Assembly (NCBI RefSeq): GCF_018991925.1
Contig: NW_024724368.1
Coordinates: forward strand, 6,040,545 to 6,104,544
From: Homarus americanus
Taxonomy: Eukaryota; Arthropoda; Malacostraca; Decapoda; Nephropidae
Reading direction: 5' to 3'
Length of the DNA: 64,000 nucleotides
The notes under the pieces are model-generated. The model did not search any database and was not told where the DNA came from. It was given only the letters and a program-made list of their open reading frames with translations. Positions 33,641-46,259 of this stretch are shown in pieces (the first letter of the stretch is position 1; the number at the start of each line of letters is the position of its first letter). The position numbers and the translations under genes are program-made.

Positions 33641-35603
33641 CTAGGTGGGGGGATGGGCAACATTGATTGGCCGAAAAAAAAAGCCACACTTAAGCTTCTC
33701 ATTGGTTTATCTCCTAATTGAATCTTGGTGGTCATAAAACATCAGCGTCAATGGTGAGGGGGTGTGGTATTAATGTGATGGGGGTCTGGGGCCATTTATA
33801 TCAGGGGTCCTCACCACCATCAACCTATAGACGCCCCGAAGCCTTCACTCTATACGTCTGCCTACCTGAACCTCTCCCATGTACACGAGGGTCACCTGAA
33901 CTTGTCATGCACCTAAGGTTCACCTGCTTTCTTAATTAATAAGCGCTTCTTGAACCTTTATAACGACGCCTTGATCCTCTCTTCTATAATGTTACTTTTT
34001 TTTTAACAGTTTTAAGTATTAATTGTTTGGGTGTGGAGCCTGAAAACACGATCAGGTCAACAACTCTCATTGGGTACATGTAAGGTAGACTTGTGACATT
34101 TATAGTATAGACTAATAAACGCGAGTGGTGGACGTGGGGCCATTAGGCGTGACATCCCGTTCGGAGTAATGCGGACACAGCGCCCTAAGAGTTAAGCCTT
34201 TTTTTTTTCGGTACACTCGGGGCCAATGTAGCCGGCACTGCACTCGACCGCCTTCACATCCCCGGACGTGATCCAGCGACCCTTAAGTCAGGCGGTAAGG
34301 AGGGGTTATTTCTTCAGGTGTTGGGAGGAAGTTAGGAAGCTCCAGTAGACCGGAGTCCAGGGTCTTAACACAACACACCTCGGCCTGAATCAACACCAAA
34401 AACACTCGTCATTATATACAGAAGATCAACTACACAGAGGTAGCACAACAGTCAGCGGTGACACACGGCACAACCAGCGCGTGACGCGGAAACAGAATGG
34501 ACTCCAACATAAACATGGAGGAGGGATACCTGTGAGGGGCGAGGTAAGACATCTGCATGATACTGACCCTTTTCTTAACCCGCCGCAAGGTTCAATACCC
34601 CTTAACGAATGACGTCACGGAAACACTGTTCGATCCATTGGTGTTATTTCTTACTCTCTCTGACACAAAGACATTCTTGAAGGAGCTTTGTATTGCTAAG
34701 ATTTCTTTTTTGAGACGGACTTTGTTAGTATGCTTGGCTGAGCAGGAACCAATACAGTAAAGTCACAGAATTTTAGTGCTACTGACACACTCACTCCTGA
34801 CCCTCTGTTGGGGGAAGCTTCATCACTGTTATATATAATTATTTTAAAACAGAATAAACTGGTAAAGACAGAGTTTGTAGAGGTCAGTGTAGGAATGAGA
34901 GGATGCGTTAAGGAGTGTGAGAGTATAGTGGGATGGAGGTGTGTGGATGAGTATGCTCAATAATATGTCCTTAAGAAGTCGTTTATGTTGTGGTGTACTA
35001 TGTTAAGATGGTTAAAGGCGAGTCAGGTAAGAGGTGTGTGGATATATTTAGTGCATTGCAGTGGACAGGATCGTGTTCGGTGATTTTGCGACACGTTCCC
35101 TCCCTCAGTGTCCACACGCCACCATGTGTGAGTAATATCTATTACTGCCCTAATTGGTGTACAACATTGCGGGGTCATCAACATCGTGTTAGCATGCCTG
35201 ATCAGATGAACGTAGGTGCAGATGGCTGGTGAGCGGATGACTTACTAGTTGATCACAAGCTGTCAGTATGAACCTCACAGGCTAAGGAAGGCAGTGGGAA
35301 ACTTTGCATCTTTATTTTCCTATTGGTGATACTTTCACCATCATACAGCTTCACCATTATGGATCCATCCACAATGGTGGAATACCTGAGTGAGTGTGCA
35401 GTAGTGACTGGTGAGCTGCAGAAATAGTGAGTGTGGCAGTTACTGAGAGTGGCGTAATGCAGGTGTTGAGCCACCGTGGTGGTTGACGACGTTCCTGCTG
35501 TACGATATTCATCATCTTTGGCCCTGAAACAACTGAAGCCTTAGTTTGACTAATATATTCCTCCTAAGGAATACAGAAAAAGAATCGCGAAAATATTTAA
35601 GCA
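33641..35603. other. No gene seen
   Basis: Several short open frames but none with recognisable domains, and no RNA gene signature. Confidence 0.45.
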
Positions 35604-35675
35604 TAGCAGAGCGTGGTTTCGATCCACGGACCTCTGGGTTATGGGCCCAGCACGCTTCCACTGCGCCACTCTGCT
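35604..35675 (-). tRNA. tRNA-iMet (CAT)
   Basis: Intact initiator cloverleaf, the first of the - strand set. Unlike the array copies its flanks do not match the 2.73-kb unit, so it is an isolated copy. Confidence 0.98.
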
Positions 35676-35754
35676 GTTCTGTTATTATGTGAGAATACTG
35701 ACACTTAAACTTTGAAAGATTCATGCTATTGTTTGGTGAAAGAAACTGTGTTTA

Positions 35755-35925
35755 ATGGGCGGCATGTTTGCTTCGCAAGCAAGTGGTCCACAGTTCGATC
35801 TCCGAGCAGTGTGAAATCTGAACAAGTTTCTTTACAGCAGCAGCTGCCTCTATCTACCCAGCATTATTGGGAACCTGTATGTTAACTAACTTGCGGATCA
35901 AGTTCTGGGGTAGTAAATAGCCAGT
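35755..35925 (+). mobile_element. tRNA-derived SINE-like fragment
   Basis: GGCGGCATGTTTGCTTCGCA followed by a B-box-like CAGTTCGATCTCC, then a non-tRNA body with CTATCTACCCAGCATTATTG and TGGGAACCTG. Layout resembles tRNA-headed SINEs. Family not identified. Confidence 0.45.
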
Positions 35926-36689
35926 GCAGTTAGAGAGTAATCCGATCTTTTGGGGTTATTCCTTGACAATGAGTCATACAGCTTAGGGTGTGGTTGTAGT
36001 GTTGGTGACAGCTTTTACGCCTTAAACAAATTCACGACTTATGTGGCCCTAGGGCCGGTCAGCCTCTAACGCGAGGGGCAACCAATATGTATATGGCCAC
36101 TTGGCCAGTTGCTTATAGGATACCGTTATGCCGAACATCCTTTTGTTGTTTCAACCAAAATAGTGTCGTAGGTAGGTGTTGTATCAACTATATGCGGAGT
36201 GAAACTTGTGAAGTAGTCGCTATAGTGTTCATAGAGAGGAGGGGCAAGGTGTTTGTCAGACCTGAACAACAATATACTACATTATAGTTGCGGGTCGAGG
36301 GGACGAGACTGTTACTGTATTTACATCATGTTATAAGTTGTGTTGTGGCCGCAGGATGAGGTGTGTGTTGCTACGGTAAATTAGTTTGGGTTCAGGTTTG
36401 ACTGTGTATGAGGCTTTAATTAGTACTTGTTCTATTAATAAGGTGTTACTGCCAGTTGGGCATTATGGTAGAGAAGATAAATGCGTATAAGGTTGAAGAC
36501 TGTAATTATAGTGGTGGTGGAGGGTGAGTGAACAAGCAGGACCTCCGCCCTCAGGTTGGAGTGGTAGTGAGGTGGTTAGGTAGGTCGTTATAAGTGGGTT
36601 GAACTTTATTATTTATGGTCGGTTAGTTCCTTAACTTTACTATGAAAGATATAGTAATGTGCCCCCCCAAGAGGACAGACCCAGGAGTC

Positions 36690-36720
<31 letters not shown>

Positions 36721-37200
36721 TCCTGTAGCTCTATGGTAGCAATGGCCAGCTGCATGGTCTCTCTGTTAGTCACTGGCTTCCTACGTCATCAACAAGGTGG
36801 TATTAACACAGTGTTATAACAAGACTTATTTGCTGTTATTATATGTGATAAGTTTTACCCTTCTTTTGTCGATTTCATTTTCTCCGTGTCTTTGTATAAA
36901 CGGTTCTGAATTCCTTTTATTTGTTGTTATTGGTCGATATTAAATCTTTAGTAGATATATATTCAGAACACTAATTGATACTGACTCGACACCTCCTACA
37001 CTGCTTGGTTACGTTACTCAGACAATGTTTGCTGACTATGTAAAACAAATCTTAGTAAACTAGTAAGTTTGTTTCCGCCCTCGACCTCCAGGAGAGAGCA
37101 TTGTATAAACTCTGCCTGGGCCAAGCAGTGAGTCCACAACACCCCCTCCGCTTTACCTACCAACCATTGATTGGCTCGCTGGTCTAATTTTGTAAGCTAT
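35926..37200. other. No gene seen; (GT)n tract
   Basis: (GT)n occupies about 36689-36717. Nothing else recognisable. Confidence 0.5.
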
Positions 37201-37201
37201 C

Positions 37202-37214
37202 AGGTCAAAGGTCA
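37202..37214 (+). promoter_or_regulatory. DR1 nuclear receptor motif
   Basis: A perfect AGGTCAAAGGTCA about 90 bp beyond the 3' end of the tRNA-Val gene at 37303. Function unproven. Confidence 0.3.
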
Positions 37215-37302
37215 GTGATAGATTCACGTAGCGAAGGTCTACGTTCTATCCAACGAACACTTGACACTGTTAATTTTCGTTGTCCTTTATAAAATATCAT
37301 CT

Positions 37303-37375
37303 TGTTTCCGCCCGGGGTCGAACCGGGGACCTTGCGCGTGTGAGGCGCACGTGATAACCGCTACACTACGGAAAC
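37303..37375 (-). tRNA. tRNA-Val (CAC), variant
   Basis: Full cloverleaf. It differs from the array gene by one D-loop change (GTAGCGG for GTAGTGG) and one T-loop change (TTCGACC for TTCGATC). Neither breaks a stem. Flanks are unlike the array units. Confidence 0.97.
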
Positions 37376-37449
37376 TATGTTAACGTATTTTAATCCTTTA
37401 ATGGTAACTTGAAATAAACGCTCGCGTACACACAACTCCCATGGCTACA

Positions 37450-37890
37450 CAACCTCATGACACGACTGACAACACTACTTATTCCACGGCTTGTGCCACG
37501 ACCTCTTTCTCTTACAGTATGACCTGGGACCCGGAGCTTTACCTGTACCACGACCCACCCCCAGCAGTACGACCTAGGACCTTTAACTCTACCTGTACTA
37601 CGAATCATTCCCAGCAGTACGACCTTAGACCGGGTCCCTTACCTCCCATCAGTACGACCTAGAACCCGGAACCTTGTCTGGACCACGATCTCCCCAGCAG
37701 TACGACCTCGGACCTTTTAACCCTACCTCTACTACGATCCACTCCTGTAATACGACCGTAAACCAGGACCCTTACGACCTCCCATCAGTACGACCTAGGA
37801 CCCGGAACCCTACCTGTACCAACCACCCAACCACCAGCAGTACCTTTACAACCCCCCTACGAGCTAGAGGCCTAACTGCACTACGACCCC
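37450..37890. repeat. CAGTACGACCTAGGACC degenerate minisatellite
   Basis: Repeated CAGCAGTACGACCTAGGACC and TACCTGTACCACGA blocks with indels. The frames through it are repeat-encoded. Confidence 0.85.
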
Positions 37891-38344
37891 AACTCTCAAT
37901 GCTCTTTTCCTCTGACGTTGACTAAGCAAAATATTGGAAGTAGCGTCCAGTAGTGAAGGCGTTAAGAGTGAGTAAAATATCCTCCTAAAGCAGCACCCAT
38001 CAGCTAGGCACAGGTTCAGTGTGTGTCAGGTGGGTGCAGCTCTATCCTTAATTGGGCCTAAGTTAACGATTAGAACTGGGCCCCGTTAACACAAGAGGTC
38101 TATCGTAACTGGGACCCTATTCTGTTAGGACTGGGGTCATCTGACGAGTTAGCTTGGCGAGTGAGGATAGGTTAGGTATGTATTGACTCGTGTTGTGAAA
38201 GTCAGGTAGTAACTTTGGATATTATATGTTGATCGACACTTCTAACCCGTCATTTTAATCCTTCATTCTTTTATTGAGAATACAAAATTAATCTCAAGTT
38301 ATACAGTGTTACTAATAATAAATTAAAAAGAAACAAAATCATCG

Positions 38345-38416
38345 TAGCAGAGCATGGTTTCGATCCACGGACCTCTGGGTTATGGGCCCAGCACGCTTCC
38401 ACTGCGCCACTCTGCT
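38345..38416 (-). tRNA. tRNA-iMet (CAT)
   Basis: Initiator cloverleaf. The T-stem 3' side reads CCATG instead of CCACG, turning one G-C pair into G-U, which is tolerated. Flanks are unique. Confidence 0.96.
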
Positions 38417-38853
38417 TTCTGTCTTATAGAGGAGGAAGCGGGTATATGCTCAGTAGTCAGGTTATTGTTCCCTCTGTCTTGGCTCTCTCTGGCTTGCCTC
38501 TGTGTCGCTGTACTTTACTGTAAGTCTTGTAATATGTTTATTCAGTTACAGAGAATATACTGTAAGCTTTGCTCAGTTTTTGTCATTTTTATCTCCTTTA
38601 CGTTATGTTATTAAATCTTATTAAAAAGTTATATCATTACAGTACCTACATATTTCTCCATCATAACACAGAGGTAATAAAGTGATACTCCTTGGATGTT
38701 ACATTATAATATTTTAAGACCTTAATATCCCAGTTAGTTTTGTTCACCAAAAACATGAAGTTAGCGCTAGACTGCGAGGGACCGTGTAGCCGTGAGTCAC
38801 TCAATGATACACGGTGCCTCGTAGTCTACAGTAGCTGGGTGTTAACTTAAAAG

Positions 38854-38926
38854 TGTTTCCGCCCGGGATCGAACCGGGGACCTTGCGCGTGTGAGGCGCA
38901 CGTGATAACCACTACACTACGGAAAC
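38854..38926 (-). tRNA. tRNA-Val (CAC)
   Basis: Gene body identical to the array copy at 13652 despite unrelated flanks. It lies 437 bp upstream of the iMet at 38345 on the same strand. Confidence 0.98.
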
Positions 38927-39829
38927 CTGTAACATATTGTATGCGATAATGGTATTTGTTGTTTACATTATTGATTATAAACTCTTAATATTTGTTTATC
39001 TTGTGGACGAAGGAGTAAAGCCTGTGTCTTGCTTCAGAACCACGAACACTTTACACAGCCTTGGTGATCTCGGTACAGTACAGTACATTTGTTATACGGT
39101 GCATCATGACCTGTGAGTAATGAGAATATTACACCTTTAATCTTGCCGAGTTAATGGGTTGGGCGAAGTAAGGAGTTGCACCACATTCAGTCAGACAAAT
39201 ATTGCAGATCTTTAGGAGAACTCAAATTAGGTTACGAGATTAATGATTGCCTTAAATTAGAACGAGGCAAGTTAAGGTAGTGTCTTAGTGCAATTTCAAC
39301 GCCGTTTCGAAGTTATCTTTGTGAGGTGAGGAATTCTAATTGTAGACCAAGGTGTGTGTCACTGGCTTCAGGTGAGATGGATACTGTATACGCTTTGCAC
39401 AGTTTCCCTTAACCATGATCAGTTAAGCTACCTGTTGCGTGAAGTTGTTGCTCCAGTGCTCTTCATGGTCTGCCTGTCACACCCAGAGCGGGAGGCATAT
39501 AGAAGAAAACGCTATCCGTCTGCCTGTCAGTGTTGTTTTTGTAATAGACTGACCACATGAGATCAAATTTAATCCAGATTTGTAGTTTTGTGAAAATTAT
39601 GAGTTTCAACGAATTTCGATCGTATTTGTTGGAGTTACAGAAATGTCATCACAAAAAATAAACGGGGGAAGGTGTTTTTGTGGGTGGGATGACTCGCTCA
39701 TTATTATTTCAGCCTTGTACTGGTGAATATGTTACTGTTATGATAAATGTGTTATGGTCTCTTGTTGTGTATAATTCGAGTTCTCTTGTCATTTACGATT
39801 TTATACTGTCGTCTTGGGGAAGTCATTAA
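38927..39829. other. No gene seen
   Basis: AT-rich unique-looking sequence. Confidence 0.5.
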
Positions 39830-41250
39830 CAACATAAGAATGTAGGAAATCTGAAAAAAAGGTGAAAGTTGTTCCCACTCAACGTTTATTGGTCCATACT
39901 AGGCAGTCCTGTTTACGCCCAACCCTAATCACTCTGTTCAACCTATATTTAAGACTTCACAGCGAGTTGGAGTTAATGATGATGCTTGGTAACTTTCCGC
40001 TCATGCAAAACACCTTTTAAAATTAATGTTTACCTAATTCTCGCCTAAATCTAAATTTGTTTCATTTTAAACTCTTGCTACGTGTTCGTCTCTGGTTAGA
40101 TAGTTTAAGTACCTTTCTTACATCACGTTTATTTAACCCCGACTTTCATTTATACACCTCGATCATATCGCCTCCCACTCTACGTCTCTCAAGAATATGC
40201 AAATTAAGTTTTCTTATTCTGTCTTTATACTCAAGGCTCTTAATGTCCCGGATTAACTTTGCCATCCTTCCCTAAATGTTTTTTTAGGGAATCAATTAAC
40301 GTTCAAAGTGCGGTCTCACATATGAAAGATATAGTTGTAATATAACATCGCTTCTCCTGTTACTAGTGCTCCTAGATATGAACCTTATTACTTAGTTAGC
40401 CTTGTTTCGAACTTAACTGCATTGCTGTCTTGGTTTGATGCTTCTATTTATCATAACCCTTAAATCTTTCTCACAGTCGGATATATCTTTATCTACGTTG
40501 TTCATCTGAAAGTTTGTTCCCTGTTTCCGTTCCCAAGCCTTACAGATTTACACTATTCTACGATAAATTGCATCTGCCATTTTTCGGTCCACATTAAGAG
40601 TTTGTGTTGGTCTTGCGGTAATTTTTCGGTGTCCTCATCAGATTTAATTATACTCCCTATTTTCACATCATCAACAAATTTACTCATAGTGCTGTCTACT
40701 CCAATATTTTTGTCATTAATGTGCATAGCAAATAGTAATGGCCCAAGTACTGAGCCTGGGGTACGCTACTGTGACGTTATCCCAGTCGGACTTGTGCCAT
40801 TTATGTTAACCTTGTGGTTCCTTTCCGTTAACCACGCACTAATACAATTTAGAATGTCTCTCCTCCAATGTCATGTGCTTCCACTTTCCGTATTAGCCTT
40901 TCATGAGGGACCCTATGAAAGGCTTTGCTGTAGTCAGGTATACCGCATCAAACGACCGAAGAGAATGATAATAGGTTTGTCGGAGAATAATGCCCTCTGG
41001 TAAAGCCATGCTGAGATTCATTTGTGTTTCTCGAGGTGATTTTGAACTGAATATGTAACTAATTGCTTCCAATAATTTTCCCACAATTGAGATTAAACTG
41101 ATTGGACGATAGTTAAAGGGTAATGATAGGCAAAGGTGCATAGTTTCATCATCATTAAACAGTGATCGTGGTACAGGAGAGAATTCACAGAGCCCTAATG
41201 TCTCACGTACCCTACTTGACGCTGTAATCTGCTTACAACAAATAGTGATC
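39830..41250 (-). mobile_element. CR1/L2-like LINE, degenerate
   Basis: On the - strand, broken frames give NYRPISLISIVGKLLEAI (about 41120), then SVLGPLLFAMHI-type sequence, KFVDDVKIGSIIKSDEDTEK with an FVDD catalytic box (about 40680-40660), then RIRKLNLHILERRRVGGDMI (about 40215-40160). This is the RT and post-RT order of CR1/L2-type elements. The 3' end at about 39830 is the AACATAAGAATG repeat also found at 54148. Confidence 0.75.
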
Positions 41251-42203
41251 TGTCTGCTCTTGTCTCTTTAACAGTACCAGGCACATTCATTATTAATTTC
41301 TTCTTGGCTCTTGAACACAGATTTAGTTTGTACTTTTTGATAGGCTCCCATAAATCCCTGGTGCTAGATTCAGAGATGAGTTTCTGTGTTTTGTACTTCT
41401 CATGTAGTCTAATATCAACAGCTCAGGAATGACCAACATCTTTTGTAATACTTTCACTAAAAACTGACTTGGTTGTAATGTTAACAAGTTCAGGTCCGTT
41501 TATGTTCGATTCGTAATTTGTTTATTGCAATATAGTTATTTTCCCCACATCTCCATCAAGACAACTTCGCCCATTTCTGTGACGTAATACCAGTAGGAGG
41601 AGCCTATTTCCTGAACGTATAACACCAGTGATGTAATTGTATATCTGCATCATAAAATTAATATTGAAATATCTGAGAGACCATTGACTTTAGAGTAAAT
41701 GTTGTTAGGACCACTTTTTAGGCCTAAAAATATATTTAAAATGAAACCTTAAAAAATAAAATTGGTCCATAAATATTGAAGATTTTAGGAATTGCGTTGG
41801 GGGCCATCTCGCTGACGTCATCAATACTGCACACACCAGGCACCACTGAGCGACACCCTGGGTAGTTTCTGAGGAAACAAAACCAGTCCCGCCTTTTCAT
41901 CACTAAACCTACCACGGAGCATAATTTATCTACATACGCTCCTGGACTAACTGGGAGGTGTTGCGTCAGACTGGGGATGTGTTTAATCGTCGCTACCTTA
42001 ATTTATAGTGCGATGGAATTTATACAAGAGAAAAGGAGACCTTATTTAAACAAAAGTAATGACCCGAATTGTTTAATAATTTATTCTTATTCGCATACAA
42101 TAAACAGCGTCATTGAACAAATTATCTAATAATATATCTTTTTATGAATTTGGAGTACTAAAAATGTTTAAATTAATCTAATAATTTTACTTCGTGTAAA
42201 ACA
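41251..42203. other. No gene seen
   Basis: AT-rich. The first part to about 41660 may be the 5' continuation of the LINE, too decayed to assign. Confidence 0.4.
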
Positions 42204-42276
42204 TGTTTTCGCCCGGGATCGAACCGGGGACCTTGCGCGTGTGAGGCGCACGTGATAACCACTACACTACGAAAAC
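42204..42276 (-). tRNA. tRNA-Val (CAC), compensated acceptor stem
   Basis: Cloverleaf identical to the array Val gene except that the acceptor reads GTTTTCG/CGAAAAC instead of GTTTCCG/CGGAAAC. Both partners of one pair changed (C-G to T-A), keeping the stem intact. This argues for selection on a working gene. Confidence 0.97.
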
Positions 42277-42379
42277 GATAATAATACTGTGGGTATCTTG
42301 CTATTTGATAAATTCTATTGTGCGTTTGGAAAAAAAAAGTGCATCACGTGAAGGCTGGTCTCCCAGTTTACTTCACCTT

Positions 42380-42550
42380 AATATTAATCACTCTAATGCT
42401 AATCAAACCTAACCCACCTTAACACTAACCTAACCTAGCTCTCCTAACAATAATGTTGCTAACCTAACTATTCTAATGCTAACCTAACTATTCTAATGCT
42501 AACTTAACCTAACCAAACTAACGCTCACCTATTCTAACTTAACTATCCGA
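42380..42550. repeat. Degenerate CTAACCT tract
   Basis: Interrupted CTAACCTAAC and TTCTAATGCTAACCTAACTA copies, related to the TTAGG-type motif. Confidence 0.7.
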
Positions 42551-42581
42551 GCTGCTCGCGTGACATATGGTCCAATTTATA

Positions 42582-42833
42582 TGACCTTTGACCTGACTTA
42601 TATGACCTGTGACCGGACTTATATGACCTATGACCCGACTTATATAACTTTTGGCTTGACTAACTTGACCTCTGACCCGACTATCTTTACCTGTGACCTG
42701 AGTAATTTGTCCTATGACCCGACTAACTTGACCTGTGACCCGACTAACTTGACCTTTGATCCGACGAACTTGACCTCTGACCCGACTAACGTTATCTGTG
42801 ACCCGATTAACTTGACTTGTGACCCCTAACACA
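42582..42833. repeat. 21-bp satellite of DR1 motifs, 12 copies
   Basis: Twelve units at exact 21-bp spacing (starts 42582, 42603, 42624 and so on), each centred on TGACCTNTGACCY, the complement of an RXR/HNF4-type direct repeat with one-base spacing, followed by GACTAACT or GACTTATA. Three or four units are degenerate in one half-site. Open frames on both strands follow from 21 being divisible by 3. Confidence 0.9.
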
Positions 42834-43099
42834 CAACCCCTCTCACACTTAGCTTAAGGCTGTCCGTCGTAGCCGCCGGCGACTCTCCTTCATCATAAAA
42901 TGGATGATGATAATGAGTGGTGAACTTGGGATGTTGTCGGCGGTGCCACTGGATGTGGCTGTGGAGTCAGATCCTTGACCCGCAGACTCTATTGCCCATT
43001 AGGCAGGGCAGCTCCAGGTTGGGTGGGAGGTCTCTGGGAGTGCGATTGTGTCTCTTTCCCTACGTGAACATCTGGCCTTATTACACTTATTCTCGAGAT

Positions 43100-43520
43100 G
43101 TTTGACGCCTTGGCCTGGTACAAGTGTATAAAGCAGGAAGACCTCCGCCTACCAACCATCTCCACTCTCTCTCATGGAAAATATATGGGAATAAGAAGAA
43201 ATCCGCCAAGCTTTTAAAGACGCCTCCATCGTCAATATTTATAAAAAGGGAGACCGGTCAGACTGTGGCAACTACCGCGGGATCTCGCTGCTGTCCGTAG
43301 CTGGCAAGATTATCGCCCAAGTCCTCCTAAATAGACTTCTTCCTGAGGAGGAAAACTTCCTCCCAGTATATCAATGTGGCCTTAGACCATCCAGTACATG
43401 GCCTTCATCGACCTAACCAAGGCCTTGGACTCGCTGAACAGGGAAGCCCTCTGGTGGATCCTCAGCTGCTTTGGCTACCCACCAGAATTCATCTCCATTG
43501 AGAGGCAACGAGTTGTTGGT
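43100..43520 (+). mobile_element. LINE reverse transcriptase fragment
   Basis: Broken frames give VNIYKKGDRSDCGNYRGIS and LLSVAGKIIAQVLLNRLLP, then in another frame AFIDLTKALDSLNREALWW. This is the same family as 9582-11950, opposite strand. Frameshifts and the lack of endonuclease and YADD regions make it dead. Confidence 0.85.
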
Positions 43521-43825
43521 GACGGCTGGGGACCTGTAGGAGGTCATAGGGCAAGTGAGGATGTAGTCAACAAATTTCTTCCCGTTTTCGTGGATATCTA
43601 CACCACGTTGGGGGAGAACACGAAGCTGTAAACACAAGAAAGACATAAAATATTCCACCATGTTTTGTACACCCGTCCGCCCCGCTAGCAGGAGAGTGAC
43701 GGGAAAAGTTTGCCGGCCAACAACTTTTGCGCCAGTGAAAAATCACTCGCAGGCGAGAGCTAACCACTAGTAAGTTTCTGCTACTGAAGCTCTTGACTCG
43801 GCGCGGGTGATGAAATAACTCGTGT

Positions 43826-43880
43826 AGCTGAGTGGCACAGGGGGAGCGTGCTGGGCCTCAGGTCCGTCTCTCGGCTAGTA
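43826..43880 (+). pseudogene. Decayed tRNA-iMet-like copy
   Basis: AGCTGAGTGGCACAGGGGGA followed by GCGTGCTGGGCC matches the iMet 5' half. The anticodon is deleted (GGGCCTCAGGTCCG), and the T arm is missing. Not functional. Confidence 0.7.
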
Positions 43881-44314
43881 AAAAATTTCCCTTTATGATG
43901 TTGGGGTTATTGGCGTCACTGTTTGTGTTTCATACAAGGATTTCCCACGAATAATGTAATGTTTTTTTAAGGTGATTGTCGTAAAGTTATTATTGGTTGT
44001 TAACATCAGATCATTATAAGACGGAGGAAGTGTCAATGTCAAGAACGAGTCTCCATAATAATAAGGAATATAATAGTGACCTAAATTATTTTACATAACT
44101 CTTTTAAAAGTAACACAAAGAGTTCTTCAAATAAAACGAGTTTCATAAATTGGTCAAGATCCAACCCATCTGCAGACGTTCATTGAAATCAGGTCATTTG
44201 GGTTATGACCTCCGATCTAACCTGGTGTTCACAAACCTGCTCACACACTTGAAAGAAATAATATTATATAAATTATTAACGGCCTCATGTATCCGAAGAC
44301 AAAACAAATCAGGA

Positions 44315-44386
44315 TAACAGCGTTGTTTTCACCCACGGACCTCTAGTAGGTTATGGGCCCAGTACGCTTCCACTGTGTAGCTCTGT
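44315..44386 (-). pseudogene. Decayed tRNA-iMet copy
   Basis: The complement keeps GTGGAAGCGTACTGGGCCCA and TAACC, but has a 3-nt insertion in the anticodon-stem 3' side (CCTACTAGAGG), a broken acceptor (CAACAGA/TGTTA) and a disrupted T arm. It lies ~430 bp from the + strand pseudogene at 43826. Confidence 0.75.
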
Positions 44387-44869
44387 TGAATATTAAATGT
44401 TGTAGTTAAGGAGATAAAAGTTGCGGTTAATGGTCCAATTTACAGGGTGTGGCAGAGCTGTTATGGCTATTACGCTGTGTTGTGACCCCGGGTGGCGTGG
44501 GTAGTGACTCAGGGACAGCTGTTATCAGAATCATGAATGTTATCTCCGTAAATATTTTTAGTACTGTATCTCTGCTGTTTATAATGTAATTTTATTTTGT
44601 ATGCTTTTCACTTATTGTCATTATTATTAGACAATTAGTCTGTTGTATATTGTTAGGTGTTGCATATTGTACACGAGAAAGGTACTCGAGTAAAATTTTA
44701 GCAACTTCTAGGCTTACTGTAAATAACAACAATATTGTGTAATGCGCACACGGGCAGGTGTTGCTCAGAGCACCAACCCTCGCCAGGTGTAGGTTGGCCT
44801 GTGGGCGAAAGCTGTGACCTGTTTACTTCAACGTGATAAAGTGATTCACGTGAAGAATTATTACCCTCC

Positions 44870-45060
44870 AGCTTATTTTACCTTATGATTAACCTAACAT
44901 ATAACTAACCAAATCTCACCAAATATAACCTACCCAAATGTAATGTAACCTATCCTAATATAAACTATCCTAATCTAACCTAACTTAACCTATGCTAATA
45001 TAAGCTAGCCTAACATAACCTTACCTAAACTAACCCCTCAGGTATCGTTCGGGTGTTTAA
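44870..45060. repeat. Degenerate CTAACCTAA tract with half MITE
   Basis: Interrupted CCTAA-type repeats, then GGGTGTTTAAATCATCAGGT resembling one end of the MITE-like family. Confidence 0.6.
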
Positions 45061-46259
45061 ATCATCAGGTGAAATAAACTGGGAGCTAATGTTGACCTCA
45101 TCCAAGTAAGTTACTCTCTCATCAACACCCATGTAAATTGTTATGATGCATATTTGTCAATAAAAGTTTTTGATTGCGTCAGCCAGCTCATTGAATGTGT
45201 TTACTGAGGGATTTAGCTGACTCACTGACTGTGTTTCTCTCTGCTCCTGGCCCGCCCGTGCTGTACTGTACAGACCTTCACTGCGTCCCGTACTATATGC
45301 TAATGCAGCTTGTGGCGAATTTTGGGTCATCCCTGTTTGTTTCTTTAAATAAAAAGAGACAAAATCATAAACACAGTCAAAGTGAAACAGTATAATATCT
45401 GCAGGAGTCTTGTTTGATCAACACCCACTTGTTCTGTGTTACATCCACCAATTAAACAATATTTTGTCAAATCACGGTTCTTGACATTAAATTGTGGACT
45501 TTGACCTTCACATGGTTCCTTGGTTATCCATAGCCCTTCAGGCACTTGCATCCTTAATCGCATGAATCAAAGAAGGCAAGCATGAACTCCACATACTTCC
45601 CTGCTGGGCGTTACAAACAGTTTGGCGCTTTGCATTGCACAAGATGCAATTGGGTGCCCACAAACTAGCCCCCTTGCGGGGTAAATCTGACAAATCTGTG
45701 TCTGGTTGGATTTAATTAAAACTATCATCCAGTTTTCACCAGTGTACTGATCTGATGCTGGGGTAAGATTTATTTAACTGTTACGCTGAAATTGAAGGCT
45801 TATATACATAGTCACACAGGCTGTAAGGCAATTAAAGACGTATCTTTACAATATTGTGTTGGATAATAAGCCACAACGGACGAAGGGTGTTGACAACCTT
45901 ACCGAGACAACAGGCGTCGCAGTGTTTGTTTTGAAATTCATCGGACCTCCGTAAAGATACTTTTTTGACTGTGTGTACAGTCGACAACAAAGTTCTCAAA
46001 CAGCTGTTACGACAGATGTCAGCATGAGCGTTATGGCTCTTGTCGTTTCAGAATGGATTGTGTGCCTGGTTGGGAAGTGACTCAATATATGTAATAAAAA
46101 AATATTGCTCGTCTTTATGTTATTTACAGGTGAAAAGAGGTACAATAATTTAATATGCAATAAAACTTCCTCAGAGGACTGTTAAGATTTCTCATTAGTT
46201 TTGTCATATTATAAGACGTTTAGAGCGTTCGAGAACTTTTGTTGCCGACTGTACAGTTT
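45061..46259. other. No gene seen
   Basis: AT-rich sequence without recognisable coding or RNA features. Confidence 0.5.

Noticed and set aside
33295..33735. 146-codon Ser/Thr/Pro-rich - strand frame
   Set aside because: Encoded by the GGAAGG-containing minisatellite.
42539..42832. Repetitive 89-97-codon frames on both strands
   Set aside because: Explained by the 21-bp DR1 satellite, whose period is divisible by 3.
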